A stretch of 64,000 bases of DNA from Acidobacteriaceae bacterium (GTDB lineage: Bacteria; Acidobacteriota; Terriglobia; Terriglobales; Acidobacteriaceae). The stretch is taken from NCBI GenBank assembly GCA_003165075.1, contig PLSM01000108.1, positions 1-64,000 of the forward strand. The letters are read 5' to 3'. The stretch's first letter is position 1. Every line of letters begins with the position of its first letter. A program made the position numbers and the translations under genes. Under the pieces are notes generated by a model that searched no databases, was not told the DNA's origin, and saw nothing but the letters and a program-made list of their open reading frames with translations. Below, one piece after another: positions 1 to 8,578 of this stretch.

Positions 1-239
1 GCGCGCCTCCTCCGACCCGACAGTTCCGTAAGGGACGAAGGCCTGAACGATGAGAAGGAGTAGTAGGAAAGCGTTTCTCCTGCTGGTCATGCGCCAGCCA
101 ATCAGCCTTCGGGTTGAGATTGAGCGAGTTGGGAGCGGGTGAAGCCTGCAATGGAACTCGACGAACGGAGAAACCGCCATCGGCGGTGCGTTCTTTGAAC
201 CTCCGGCCTCTGTGCTGTGCGACAGGGGATCAACTCATC

Positions 240-313
240 GAACCGCCGGATGCGGACCCGCTTGTCCGGTGGTGTGGGAGGGGAGAGCAGGTGACTGCTC
301 CCCCTATTCCGAT
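240..313 (+). mobile_element. Group II intron 3' end (domains V and VI), remnant
   Basis: A domain-V-like hairpin is visible: ACCGCCGGA pairs with TCCGGTGGT (one G-T pair) around a GCGG/CCGC tip. It is followed by a domain-VI-like stem, GGGGAGAGCAG-GTGA-CTGCTCCCCCT, with a bulged A seven bases before a terminal GAT. That layout (D5, D6, branch A, AY 3' end) is what is known of bacterial group II introns. No reverse transcriptase is seen in bases 1-239; that stretch may hold earlier intron domains but I cannot prove it. Sequence after base 313 would be the 3' exon. Confidence 0.65.
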
Positions 314-547
314 TTGCGACGTTGCGGGGTGTGCTGACCTGCAGGTGCCGGTGTGACGGCAAGCGTTACCTATTACATCGGGAGGTGGCGGAGAGCCCGT
401 CTTATGGTGATTTTGCCTTGTTATGGTTTTTGGGTGGATTTGAGGGTATTAGAAGGAATTCAGGCGACACATACAACTATAGTGAAGCATGGCAAGTGTC
501 TTATTATCTTATACCTGCCTTTAGATTCAATTGGATATGGAAAGTTC

Positions 548-637
548 TGGCGGAGAGGGGGGGATTCGAACTCCCGGAGCCCTTACAGGCTCACTCGCTT
601 TCGAGGCGAGCGCAATCGACCACTCTGCCACCTCTCC
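548..637 (-). tRNA. tRNA-Ser(CGA)
   Basis: The reverse complement folds as a 90-nt class II tRNA: acceptor GGAGAGG/CCTCTCC, discriminator G and encoded CCA. The anticodon arm CTCGC-CTCGAAA-GCGAG gives anticodon CGA, which reads UCG. A long variable arm (TGAGCCTGTAAGGGCTC) and a T arm with GTTCGAATC are present. The long variable arm is the hallmark of serine tRNA. It stands alone between the group II intron remnant and the efflux operon. Confidence 0.95.
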
Positions 638-865
638 GCGTCGTTGCACTTAACGATAATACGACATCACTGCGTCTGCCGCATGGCGTTATGGAAAAGC
701 ATGCCATGTGAGTACCGCATTTGCACCCGGATAGTGCTATGCCCGGGTTAGCCGGACGCAGCGGCGCCCGGAACACCTTAGGATGTCCACCGCGGCGGCG
801 GTGGAACGCGGACTCTGCTCGTTACGAGGCCTGCCGGGGATTGTCGCAACAATTAGCGAGGGAGC

Positions 866-945
866 TTGACAGGGAAGATTCTCGACGATACAACTATGAC
901 TACCAGTCAGATATGGTGTACGGTCGTATATGAGGGATAGTCATA
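866..945 (+). promoter_or_regulatory. Promoter and possible operator of the efflux operon
   Basis: TTGACA at 866-871 and TACAAC at 889-894 are separated by 17 bases, a near-consensus sigma-70 promoter. Between the -10 and the regulator start lies an 8-bp inverted repeat, TATGACTA (895-902) and TAGTCATA (938-945), with a wide spacer. Autoregulation by the TetR protein encoded by the first gene is inferred; the wide spacing makes the operator call weak. The rest of 638-865 shows nothing I recognise. Confidence 0.55.
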
Positions 946-1616
946 TGCCGCACTCAGATGTTCTTGTGGAGGCGCTTGCAGCGGGAGGCTTGCCTTCACT
1001 GCAGGGGATGGGGCGCCGCGAGCGCCGCGCCGCTGAAACCCGTCTGCGCCTGTTTCGGTCCGCACTCCACCTTTTTGCGGAGCGCGGGTTTTCCAACGTC
1101 ACGGTGGAGGACATTACAGAAGCAGCAGACGTAGGCAAGGGAACGTTCTTTAATTACTTCGAAAGCAAGGATCATGTTTTGGGCGTGATGCCCGAGCTAC
1201 AGCTTGCCAAGGTGCGAGAGGCAGATCGGCTGGCGTCGGCGGGCAAGCAGTCCATTCATGCAATATTGCACCGGCTGGCTTTGCAGCTTGCAGAGGAACC
1301 CGGACGCAGTCCCGACCTTGCCCGCGCGTTGGTTTCCTCATTCCTCACCAGCGAGATCGTGCGGAGCCTGGTCGAACGCCTGATGTCGGGAGGGCGGGCG
1401 ATCATAGCGGGAATCATTGCGGAAGGGCAGAAGCGCGGCGAGATTGACCGAGGTCTGAAAGAAGACAGCGCCGCTCTCCAATTGCAGCAAGTCATCCTGG
1501 GAACTGTTCTGCTGTGGTCCCTGCACGGCGAGCGGCCACTGGCGGAGTGGATAGAAGACAGCTTTCAGCTTTTCTGGCGCGGCATTGGTGGCAAGGGCCG
1601 GGAGCGTAAATCATGA
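945..1616 (+). CDS. TetR/AcrR-family transcriptional regulator
   Basis: A 223-aa protein with an N-terminal TetR helix-turn-helix of the usual form (AERGFSNVTVEDI, then GKGTFFNYFESKD) at about residues 25-75, followed by an all-helical ligand-binding region. I prefer the ATG at 945 over the upstream ATG at 930 because GAGGG sits about 8 bases before it. The stop overlaps the start of the next gene (ATGA), so it is the first gene of the efflux operon. By analogy with CecR next to ybhGFSR it probably represses the pump and itself until an inducer binds. The inducer is unknown. Confidence 0.9.
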   Translation: MPHSDVLVEALAAGGLPSLQGMGRRERRAAETRLRLFRSALHLFAERGFSNVTVEDITEAADVGKGTFFNYFESKDHVLGVMPELQLAKVREADRLASAGKQSIHAILHRLALQLAEEPGRSPDLARALVSSFLTSEIVRSLVERLMSGGRAIIAGIIAEGQKRGEIDRGLKEDSAALQLQQVILGTVLLWSLHGERPLAEWIEDSFQLFWRGIGGKGRERKS

Positions 1617-2965
1617 AATGCAGAATGCGCATTGGCGCCGCAGTGGTGTGGACTGGCGGGACACTGGGTGCGATAGCTTGCTTGCATGTTGCGGCGCAGC
1701 AGCCGGCGCCTTATCGGCTCACGCTGCAGGATGCAATTCAGACGGCGTTGAAGGCCAACTTGAATGTGCTGGCTGCAAGCGCGCAGGTTGAGGGAGACGA
1801 GGGTACGCGCTTGCGCCGTCTCTCGGCTGCATTCCTGCCGCGCGTGAACGGCCAGGCCTACGCCAACGTGCAGAATCGCGACCTGCGGGCCTTTGGAATT
1901 TCGTTTCCGGGTCTGCCGGAGGTGGTGGGGCCATTTTCAAACTACGACTTCCGCGCCTATGCGCAGCAAAATGTGGTCGATCTGCAAAGTTATCGCGAGC
2001 TGAGGGCCAGCGAGCGAGCCCTGGATGCGGGCAAGTTGGACTATCAGGATGCGCGCGACCTGGTCGTTCGATCGATTGCCGCACTTTATCTCAATGCCGA
2101 GTCAGCGGCGGCGCGCGCAGACGCTGCACAGTCTCGAGTCACGGACTCCACAACCCTGAATAAGCTGGCTAACGACAAACACGATGCCGGAACCGCGACC
2201 GGCGTGGACGTTCTTCGTGCGGAAGTGCAGTTGGCCAACGACAAGCAGGCGTTGCTTGTGGCGCAGAACCAGTACAAACAAACGCTGCTGGTGCTGGCGC
2301 GGAATCTGGGTATGAGTCCTGGAACGCCTCTGGAGATTGCCGAGACGCTGCAGTTCCGCGCGTTGCCGACGGAGCAGACCGATGTTCTGTTGCCAGCGGC
2401 CCTGCTGGCGCGCAGCGACTATCTTTCTCTTGCCAGCCAGCGCCGGCAACTGGTGGAGCAGCAGCGTGCCAGCCGTGCGCGATTCTATCCGAAGGTGAGT
2501 ATCAACGGGAACTACGGAGGGATCGGGCGAAGCATTGGCGGAGTGCAGGGAACGGGACTGCTTCAAGGGCAGATCGATTTCACACTCTTCGATCGTGACC
2601 GCCAGGGCGAGGCAGATGAACTGGCTGCCCGCATCAAGGGCATCGACGATCGCATTGCAGACATGCGGCGCGGTGTTGAAGAGGATGTGCGAGAAGCGGT
2701 GTTGAATCTGGAGTCAGCCGCCGAACAGGTGTCGGTGGCCAAAGATGGGCAGCAATTGGCGCAGCGTGAACTGGAGCTTGCGCAGGACCGCTTTGCGCAG
2801 GGAACCGCCAACAACGTGGAAGTGGTGACGGCCCAGGACGAACTTGCGCGTGCGCAGGAGAACTACATCCTGGCCGTTTCCAGTCACGTAGACGCCAAGT
2901 TTGCGCTTGCCCGCGCCATGGGCGATACCGAAAAGAACATTGCGAAGTTTGTTGGTGAGCCATAG
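1613..2965 (+). CDS. TolC-family outer membrane efflux protein
   Basis: A 450-aa protein with an N-terminal signal sequence (AAVVWTGGTLGAIACLHVAAQ), then two repeated OEP helical domains rich in coiled-coil Ala/Gln/Leu. It should form a trimeric outer-membrane channel with a periplasmic tunnel. The start overlaps the regulator stop by four bases, implying translational coupling. Placement directly before HlyD and ABC genes indicates that it is the dedicated exit duct of this pump. Substrate specificity cannot be read from the sequence. Confidence 0.9.
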   Translation: MKCRMRIGAAVVWTGGTLGAIACLHVAAQQPAPYRLTLQDAIQTALKANLNVLAASAQVEGDEGTRLRRLSAAFLPRVNGQAYANVQNRDLRAFGISFPGLPEVVGPFSNYDFRAYAQQNVVDLQSYRELRASERALDAGKLDYQDARDLVVRSIAALYLNAESAAARADAAQSRVTDSTTLNKLANDKHDAGTATGVDVLRAEVQLANDKQALLVAQNQYKQTLLVLARNLGMSPGTPLEIAETLQFRALPTEQTDVLLPAALLARSDYLSLASQRRQLVEQQRASRARFYPKVSINGNYGGIGRSIGGVQGTGLLQGQIDFTLFDRDRQGEADELAARIKGIDDRIADMRRGVEEDVREAVLNLESAAEQVSVAKDGQQLAQRELELAQDRFAQGTANNVEVVTAQDELARAQENYILAVSSHVDAKFALARAMGDTEKNIAKFVGEP

Positions 2966-3019
2966 GCGAACGAGGCGGAGGGCGATTGAGCAGAAACTCC
3001 GCCCATGAGGTTGGACGTT

Positions 3020-4057
3020 ATGAAGCGAGTGATACCGGTTTTGATTCTGCTGGCTGCAGTGATTGCGGCGGGCGTGTACTTCTATCCGCGGCTGACGCGC
3101 AAACCGGCGGACGCGAATCAGCTCACGCTCTCCGGCAACATTGAGGCACACGAAAGCCTGGTGAGTTTCAAGGTGCAGGGGCGCCTTGTCGATTTGCCCG
3201 TCGAGGAGGGCCAGCAGGTGGCACAGGGCGATTTGCTGGCGCGGCTTGAAGATGCCGACTACCGCCAGAAAGTGCGCATCGATGAAGCTACCGTGCGGGT
3301 ACGTGAGTCGAATCTCGCGCTGCAACTGGCCGGTACGCGTGGGCAGGAGATCAGGGCGTCGCAGCAAACAACACTGGATGTCGAAGCGGATCTGGAGCAG
3401 AAGAAGGTCGATGACGAACGTGCGCAGCGGCTTTTTGCCAAAGATGAGATCTCTGCGCAGGACCGCGATCTGGCGGCAACGGCGTTGAAGCGTGCCGAGG
3501 CCTCCTTCAAAGCCGCACAGCAGCGCACCAATGAGGCTGAAGAGGGCAGCCGCAAGGAAGACATTGCGATTGCCCGTGCCAATCTGAACGAAGCCAACGC
3601 CGGTCTGGGGTTGTCACGCGTAAATCTTGGTTACACTACCCTGCGCGCGCCGTCCTCCGGGGTGATCACCGTGCGCGAGGCGGAACTGGGAGAAGTGGTT
3701 TCGCCCGGCACTCCGGTGATTACTCTCGCGGATCTCGATCATATATGGCTTCGTGCATATATCGCGGAGACCGACATGGGCAAGATTCACTGGGGCCAGC
3801 AGGTGAAGATCACCACGGATACTTACCCCGGCAAGCAATACTCGGGCCGCATTTCGTTCATTTCTTCAACGGCCGAGTTCACTCCGAAAAGCGTGCAGAC
3901 TTATCAGGAGAGAGTCACGCTCGTCTACCGCATCAAGATCGATATTGACAATCCGAGCCACGAGCTCAAGCCCGGCATGCCGGCCGATGCGCATATCGAT
4001 CTGGCCCCAGCATCGCAAGGCGCTCAGCCAGCCGCAGAAAAGCCAGGTAAGCAATGA
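3020..4057 (+). CDS. HlyD-family periplasmic adaptor (membrane fusion protein)
   Basis: About 345 aa: one N-terminal membrane anchor (VIPVLILLAAVIAAGVYFY), a lipoyl/barrel-sandwich half (SGNIEAHESLVSFKVQGRL), a long central coiled-coil hairpin with many Glu, Lys, Arg and Ala, the second lipoyl half (YTTLRAPSSGVITVREAE), and a beta-barrel C-terminus. It resembles YbhG. ATG 3020 is preferred because GAGG lies about nine bases upstream; ATG 3005 is in frame. It bridges the inner-membrane transporter to TolC. The stop overlaps the next gene's ATG. Confidence 0.9.
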   Translation: MKRVIPVLILLAAVIAAGVYFYPRLTRKPADANQLTLSGNIEAHESLVSFKVQGRLVDLPVEEGQQVAQGDLLARLEDADYRQKVRIDEATVRVRESNLALQLAGTRGQEIRASQQTTLDVEADLEQKKVDDERAQRLFAKDEISAQDRDLAATALKRAEASFKAAQQRTNEAEEGSRKEDIAIARANLNEANAGLGLSRVNLGYTTLRAPSSGVITVREAELGEVVSPGTPVITLADLDHIWLRAYIAETDMGKIHWGQQVKITTDTYPGKQYSGRISFISSTAEFTPKSVQTYQERVTLVYRIKIDIDNPSHELKPGMPADAHIDLAPASQGAQPAAEKPGKQ

Positions 4058-5001
4058 CCGAGCCGCCACAATCTGCAATTGTGGCCGAGGGGCTTCAAAA
4101 GAGCTTTCCGGGTGTACGTGCCGTGAATGCCTTGAGCTTTGATGTGCGTGCCGGAGAAATCTTCGGCCTGGTCGGTCCGGATGGAGCAGGGAAGACTACG
4201 ACGCTGCGCATGCTGGCGGGGATCATGCCTCCGGATGCGGGAACGGCTTCGATTGCGGGCATCGACGTGGTGCACGATCCTGAGAGCGCCAAGCATGCCC
4301 TCAGCTATATGCCGCAACGGTTCGGGCTGTACGAGGATCTGACGGTTGACGAGAACATTCGCTTCTATGCCGATCTGTTCGGAGTGAAGAGAACGGATCG
4401 CGAAAGCCGTTCAGATCAGTTGTTGCAAGCTGCAGGAATGAGCGAATTCCGCAAGCGCTTTGCGGGCAAGCTCTCGGGAGGCATGAAGCAGAAGCTCGGT
4501 TTGGTGTGTGCCCTGATTCATCATCCAAAGGTGATTCTGCTGGACGAGCCGACCACCGGCGTCGATCCCGTGTCGCGGCGCGATTTCTGGAGGATTCTTT
4601 ATGAACTGCTGGCCGAAGGCGTTGCAATCCTGACTTCCACTGCATATCTTGACGAGGCGGAACGCTGCAACCGCGTTGCGTTGCTGCACCAGGGGAAGCT
4701 GCTGTTCTGTGATACGCCTGCGAACCTGAAGGCAGGTATGCGCAAGGGGGTACTGTCCATTACTTCGCAGGACCCGCGAACTCTGCGCAGCCAACTGGAA
4801 CATGCGCAGGGTATCTCCAGTCTGGTGCTGACCGGCGATGGTTTGCACGTTGTGGTAGACGATGCGGCGCGGCGCATTCCCGAGTTTGAGGCTCTGCTCA
4901 AACACGCACAGGTTCCCTTCGACGCCATCCAACAAGTTGCGCCTTCCATTGAGGATCTCTTTGTCGATGCCGTGGGCAACGGAGGTGCAATTCGTGCCTG
5001 A
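4054..5001 (+). CDS. ABC transporter ATP-binding protein (first ATPase)
   Basis: A 315-aa nucleotide-binding subunit. It has Walker A GPDGAGKTT (Asp in place of the common Asn), Q-loop region MPQRFGLYEDL, signature LSGGMKQKLG, Walker B VILLDEPTTGVDP, and a Ser/Thr-rich switch region LTSTAYLDEAERC in place of the usual histidine. The C-terminal 90 residues are the accessory domain typical of drug and antibiotic ABC-2 ATPases. It corresponds to the N-terminal half of fused YbhF. The start overlaps the adaptor stop (ATGA). Confidence 0.9.
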   Translation: MTEPPQSAIVAEGLQKSFPGVRAVNALSFDVRAGEIFGLVGPDGAGKTTTLRMLAGIMPPDAGTASIAGIDVVHDPESAKHALSYMPQRFGLYEDLTVDENIRFYADLFGVKRTDRESRSDQLLQAAGMSEFRKRFAGKLSGGMKQKLGLVCALIHHPKVILLDEPTTGVDPVSRRDFWRILYELLAEGVAILTSTAYLDEAERCNRVALLHQGKLLFCDTPANLKAGMRKGVLSITSQDPRTLRSQLEHAQGISSLVLTGDGLHVVVDDAARRIPEFEALLKHAQVPFDAIQQVAPSIEDLFVDAVGNGGAIRA

Positions 5002-5950
5002 GCCCGCGAACTCGGTGGTGGTGGAGAACCTAGTAAAGAGGTTCGGCAAGTTTGTGGCTGTCGATCGCGTCTCCCTTGCGATTCCGCCTGGCGAGGTGTT
5101 TGGTTTCCTGGGGCCGAACGGGGCGGGGAAGTCGACCACGATTCGCATGCTCTGCGGGCTGTTGAGACCGACCTCGGGCAGTGCACAGGTGGCCGGCTAC
5201 GATGTGGCTCGCAAGCCCGAGGCCGTGCGCCAGAACATCGGCTACATGTCGCAGAAGTTCTCTCTCTATAACGATCTGACAGTGATAGAAAACATCAGGT
5301 TGTTTGCGGGTCTTTACAGCGTGCCGTCAAGCAAGTTGAAGGAGCGGATCGACTGGACGTTGGAAATGGCGAACCTGCGGGGCCAGGAAAGCCTGTTGAC
5401 GGGCACCCTTCCCGGTGGATGGAAGCAGCGCCTGGCGCTGGGTTGCGCGGTGCTGCACAAGCCCCCCGTCATCTTCCTGGATGAGCCGACTTCTGGTGTC
5501 GATCCGATTTCGCGGCGCCGCTTTTGGGAATTGATTCACCAGATGGCGGAAGATGGCGTGACCGTGTTTGTGACCACGCACTACATGGAGGAGGCCGAAT
5601 ACTGCAACCGGCTTGCACTCATCTTTCGAGGAAAAATTGTGGCCCTGGGCACACCGGCGGAGTTGAAGCGGGGCTCGATGAAAGGGGAGTTGCTACTGGT
5701 GGAATGTACGCCCCTGGGCAACGCAGTCGAAGTCCTGCAATCTGCACCGGGCGTGATGGATGCGGCAGTCTTCGGCAACGCGCTGCACCTCGTGGTACGC
5801 GATGCGGATGCAGCGATACCGCAACTCCAGACATTCCTCAAGACTCGAGGCATCGCGGTGCAACGCATGGAGCGCATTCGACCCAGCCTCGAAGACGTCT
5901 TTGTTTCCCTCACCACGGAGCACAGCACGCCAGAGGAGGGCGCGCGATGA
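4994..5950 (+). CDS. ABC transporter ATP-binding protein (second ATPase)
   Basis: About 318 aa from GTG 4994, chosen because GGAGG sits nine bases upstream and the coding sequence begins eight bases before the previous stop. The ORF track start at 4862 lies inside the previous gene. Walker A is GPNGAGKST and Walker B is VIFLDEPTSGVDP, followed by the switch histidine (VTTHYMEEAEYC). The signature is degenerate (LPGGWKQRL), as in the C-terminal half of YbhF. The two ATPases probably form an asymmetric heterodimer that drives the two permeases downstream. Confidence 0.9.
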   Translation: MPEPANSVVVENLVKRFGKFVAVDRVSLAIPPGEVFGFLGPNGAGKSTTIRMLCGLLRPTSGSAQVAGYDVARKPEAVRQNIGYMSQKFSLYNDLTVIENIRLFAGLYSVPSSKLKERIDWTLEMANLRGQESLLTGTLPGGWKQRLALGCAVLHKPPVIFLDEPTSGVDPISRRRFWELIHQMAEDGVTVFVTTHYMEEAEYCNRLALIFRGKIVALGTPAELKRGSMKGELLLVECTPLGNAVEVLQSAPGVMDAAVFGNALHLVVRDADAAIPQLQTFLKTRGIAVQRMERIRPSLEDVFVSLTTEHSTPEEGAR

Positions 5951-7080
5951 GCCTGAGACGCATGCTGGTGATGGCCAGGAAAGAAGTTCTGCAGATTATT
6001 CGCGACTCGCGGAGCCTGATGATTGTCATCGTGATGCCCGTAGTCCTGGTGCTGCTGTTCGGCTACGGCGTGAATCTCGATCTGAAGGGGTTGCCGGTCT
6101 ATGTGTACGACCGCGATGGCAGCCAGCAGAGCCAGGATCTGCTGAAGCATTTTCAAGCCAGCAAGTACTTTCATGTTGTGAAGGTGGTGAACGATTACCG
6201 CCAGCTAACCATGGCTCTCGACGACGGCGATGCAAAGCTGGGGATCGTGGTTCCGTGGGACTTTGCGGAGAGGCTGCGCGAGGGTGGGCCGACCGAGGTA
6301 CAGGCGCTGGTGGATGCGACGGACGACAATACGGCGAACGTCCTGATGGGCTACGCGCAAGGCGTGATTCAAGGCTACTCGTCGCAGATACAGCTTGACT
6401 GGCTCAGCGAGCGTGGCATTTCGCTGCATCCCGCCGCAGTCAGCGTGCAGACACGTACCTGGTATAACGAAGACCTGGAAAGCAGCGCATTCATCATTCC
6501 CGGAGTGCTGGCGCTGGTGATGTCGGTCATCGGAGCTTTCCTGACCTCGCTCACCATTGCGCGCGAGTGGGAACGAGGAACCATGGAACAACTAATCTCC
6601 ACTCCGGTGAGTGCGGGGGAGATCATGCTCGGCAAACTGCTTCCCTATTTTGTGCTCGGCATGGTCGATACGGTGATCAGTGCGTTCATTGCAATCTACT
6701 GGTTTCGCGTGCCATTTCGTGGCTCGTATCTCACCCTGCTGGGCAGCTCCGCCATGTTCCTGGTGGTGGTATTGTCACTAGGCTTCTTCATCTCCGTGCT
6801 GGCAAAGAGCCAGTTTGCAGCCAGCCAGATTGCCCTGCTGGTTACTTTCCTTCCTGCATTTCTGCTTTCCGGATTTCTATTTGCGATTGAACAGATGCCT
6901 GTAGCGCTGCAAGTGATCACTCGCGTGATTCCGGCGCGCTACTACGTCGCAGTGTTGAAGAAGATTTTTCTAAAAGGTACGCCCACTTCAATGCTCTACG
7001 GCGACCTGATTCCGCTGGCTTTGTTCGCCCTGGTGCTGGCGGTGCTTGCCACACGCTCATTTCACAAGAGGCTCGCCTAG
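5947..7080 (+). CDS. ABC-2 type transporter permease (first)
   Basis: 377 aa from ATG 5947, which overlaps the ATPase stop. One N-terminal membrane helix (LMIVIVMPVVLVLLFGYGV), a large extracytoplasmic domain of about 140 residues, then five C-terminal helices including the conserved EWERGTMEQLISTPVS element of ABC2_membrane proteins. YbhS/YbhR-like. The upstream part of the ORF track entry (from 5524) is out-of-frame coding of the ATPase. It is expected to pair with the following permease. Confidence 0.9.
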   Translation: MSLRRMLVMARKEVLQIIRDSRSLMIVIVMPVVLVLLFGYGVNLDLKGLPVYVYDRDGSQQSQDLLKHFQASKYFHVVKVVNDYRQLTMALDDGDAKLGIVVPWDFAERLREGGPTEVQALVDATDDNTANVLMGYAQGVIQGYSSQIQLDWLSERGISLHPAAVSVQTRTWYNEDLESSAFIIPGVLALVMSVIGAFLTSLTIAREWERGTMEQLISTPVSAGEIMLGKLLPYFVLGMVDTVISAFIAIYWFRVPFRGSYLTLLGSSAMFLVVVLSLGFFISVLAKSQFAASQIALLVTFLPAFLLSGFLFAIEQMPVALQVITRVIPARYYVAVLKKIFLKGTPTSMLYGDLIPLALFALVLAVLATRSFHKRLA

Positions 7081-7096
7081 AAGGGGAGGAGGACCG

Positions 7097-8230
7097 ATGC
7101 TGGCGCGCATGAAGCAGATGATAATCAAGGAATTCATTCAGGTCCTGCGCGACAAGCGGACGCGCTTTATTTTGATTGGCCCTCCTATCATTCAAATGCT
7201 GGTTTTCGGATACGCCGCTACCTATGAGATTCACCATGTTCCAACCGTAGTGCTCGATCTTGACCACAGCCAGGAAAGCAGGGAACTGGTCTCGCGTTTT
7301 ACTTCGAGCCCCTACTTCGATGTGCAGCGGCAGCTGACCAACTCCCGCCAGCTCGGTGATCTGATCGAGCAGGGAAAGGCGACGGTAGGGGTGGAGATTC
7401 ATGCTGGATTCGCACAACAACTTCGCAAGGGAGAGCCCGCTCCGCTGCAGGTGATTGTGGACGCCACCAACTCGAATACTGCGTTGATTGCCTCGGGATA
7501 TATTTCGCAGATCGCGGCTGGTTTTTCTCAGGAGTACCAGCAGGACAACATCTACCGGATCGCTCCGCAACTGATGGAGGTGATGCCGACAGTGGACCTG
7601 GCGCCGCGGCCCTGGTACAACCCGGACCTTCGCAGCCGTTGGTTCTTCATTCCAGGAATTGTCGGCAGCCTGACCCTGGTGCTGGTGATTACATTGACGG
7701 CCTTTGGCGTGGTGCGCGAGCGGGAGATTGGGACTCTGGAGCAGATTATGGTGACGCCTATCCGACCGGCGGAGTTCATTCTGAGCAAGACGCTGCCGTT
7801 CTTTCTTATCGGCCTGTTCGATGTTTCGCTGATCGGGTTGGTCGGCTCGTTATGGTTTCAGGTTCCGTTTCGCGGCCACCTTTCCGTGCTCTTTCTGGGC
7901 GCTGTGCTGTTTCTTTTGTGCATGCTCGGGGTGGGCCTGCTGATCTCCACCGTTTCTTCAACGCAACAGCAAGCGATGGTCACAGCGTTCTTCTTCATCA
8001 TGCCGGCGATCACTTTTTCTGGATTCGGATTTCCCATCAGCACCATGCCGCACTGGCTGCAGATGATGACCTACGCCGTTCCCTTGCGGTATTTCCTGGT
8101 CGTGCTCCGCGGCACCTATCTGAAAGGTGTGGGCATGAGTGTCCTTTGGCCGCAAATGGCGGCCATGGCCGGCCTGGGAGTGGGTCTGCTTGGACTTGCC
8201 ATTCTCCGCTTCCGCAAGTCGCTGGATTAG
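7097..8230 (+). CDS. ABC-2 type transporter permease (second)
   Basis: 377 aa, the same length and architecture as the preceding permease: N-terminal helix (FILIGPPIIQMLVFGYAAT), a periplasmic domain, then a helix cluster with REREIGTLEQIMVTPIRP. The start at 7097 is supported by GGGGAGGAGG about 6-10 bases upstream; the ORF track start at 7046 lies in the previous gene. The two permeases are clearly paralogous and likely form the heterodimeric membrane channel. This is the last gene of the operon. Confidence 0.9.
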   Translation: MLARMKQMIIKEFIQVLRDKRTRFILIGPPIIQMLVFGYAATYEIHHVPTVVLDLDHSQESRELVSRFTSSPYFDVQRQLTNSRQLGDLIEQGKATVGVEIHAGFAQQLRKGEPAPLQVIVDATNSNTALIASGYISQIAAGFSQEYQQDNIYRIAPQLMEVMPTVDLAPRPWYNPDLRSRWFFIPGIVGSLTLVLVITLTAFGVVREREIGTLEQIMVTPIRPAEFILSKTLPFFLIGLFDVSLIGLVGSLWFQVPFRGHLSVLFLGAVLFLLCMLGVGLLISTVSSTQQQAMVTAFFFIMPAITFSGFGFPISTMPHWLQMMTYAVPLRYFLVVLRGTYLKGVGMSVLWPQMAAMAGLGVGLLGLAILRFRKSLD

Positions 8231-8578
8231 TTCCGGGGCGGTTCGCAGTGGCCGGCCGCGAAAGCATTGACGCTGCCCAAGTCAGAGTACACGCCCTGCT
8301 TGCCATCTCATTCAATTAGAGTTAGAGATGGCGGCAGGATATCTTGCCCAGGCTTGCTTCGTGGAGCGATGGGGATTCAGCCGAGGGCGGCCCGGATGCT
8401 AGGGAATGACCCCACCACGGCACGGTGAGGTAGAGCGCACGTGGCCACTCAGGAGTGATACTTTACCTTTTGGTTCTATTCATACCAAAAGCATGAGCCG
8501 AACCGGCGAGGGCCGTACCCCGGGGAGTGCGGCATTGGTTGAAAAGTCGGCAGTGTTGTTTGGGGAGCCCGGGTTCTT
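8231..8578. other. Intergenic region with a short palindrome
   Basis: 348 bases without a gene. The only structure I see is CTTTTGGT (8467-8474) facing ACCAAAAG (8484-8491) with a nine-base loop, about 90 bases before the GH13 gene. It has no T-tract, so it is more likely an operator-like site or a chance palindrome than a terminator. Confidence 0.4.

Noticed and set aside
102-776. Several overlapping ORFs on both strands
   Set aside because: They cover the group II intron remnant and the tRNA; no motif, poor codon use, and no ribosome-binding site.
8467-8491. CTTTTGGT/ACCAAAAG palindrome as a terminator
   Set aside because: About 235 bases from the nearest upstream stop, short AT-rich stem, no T-tract.
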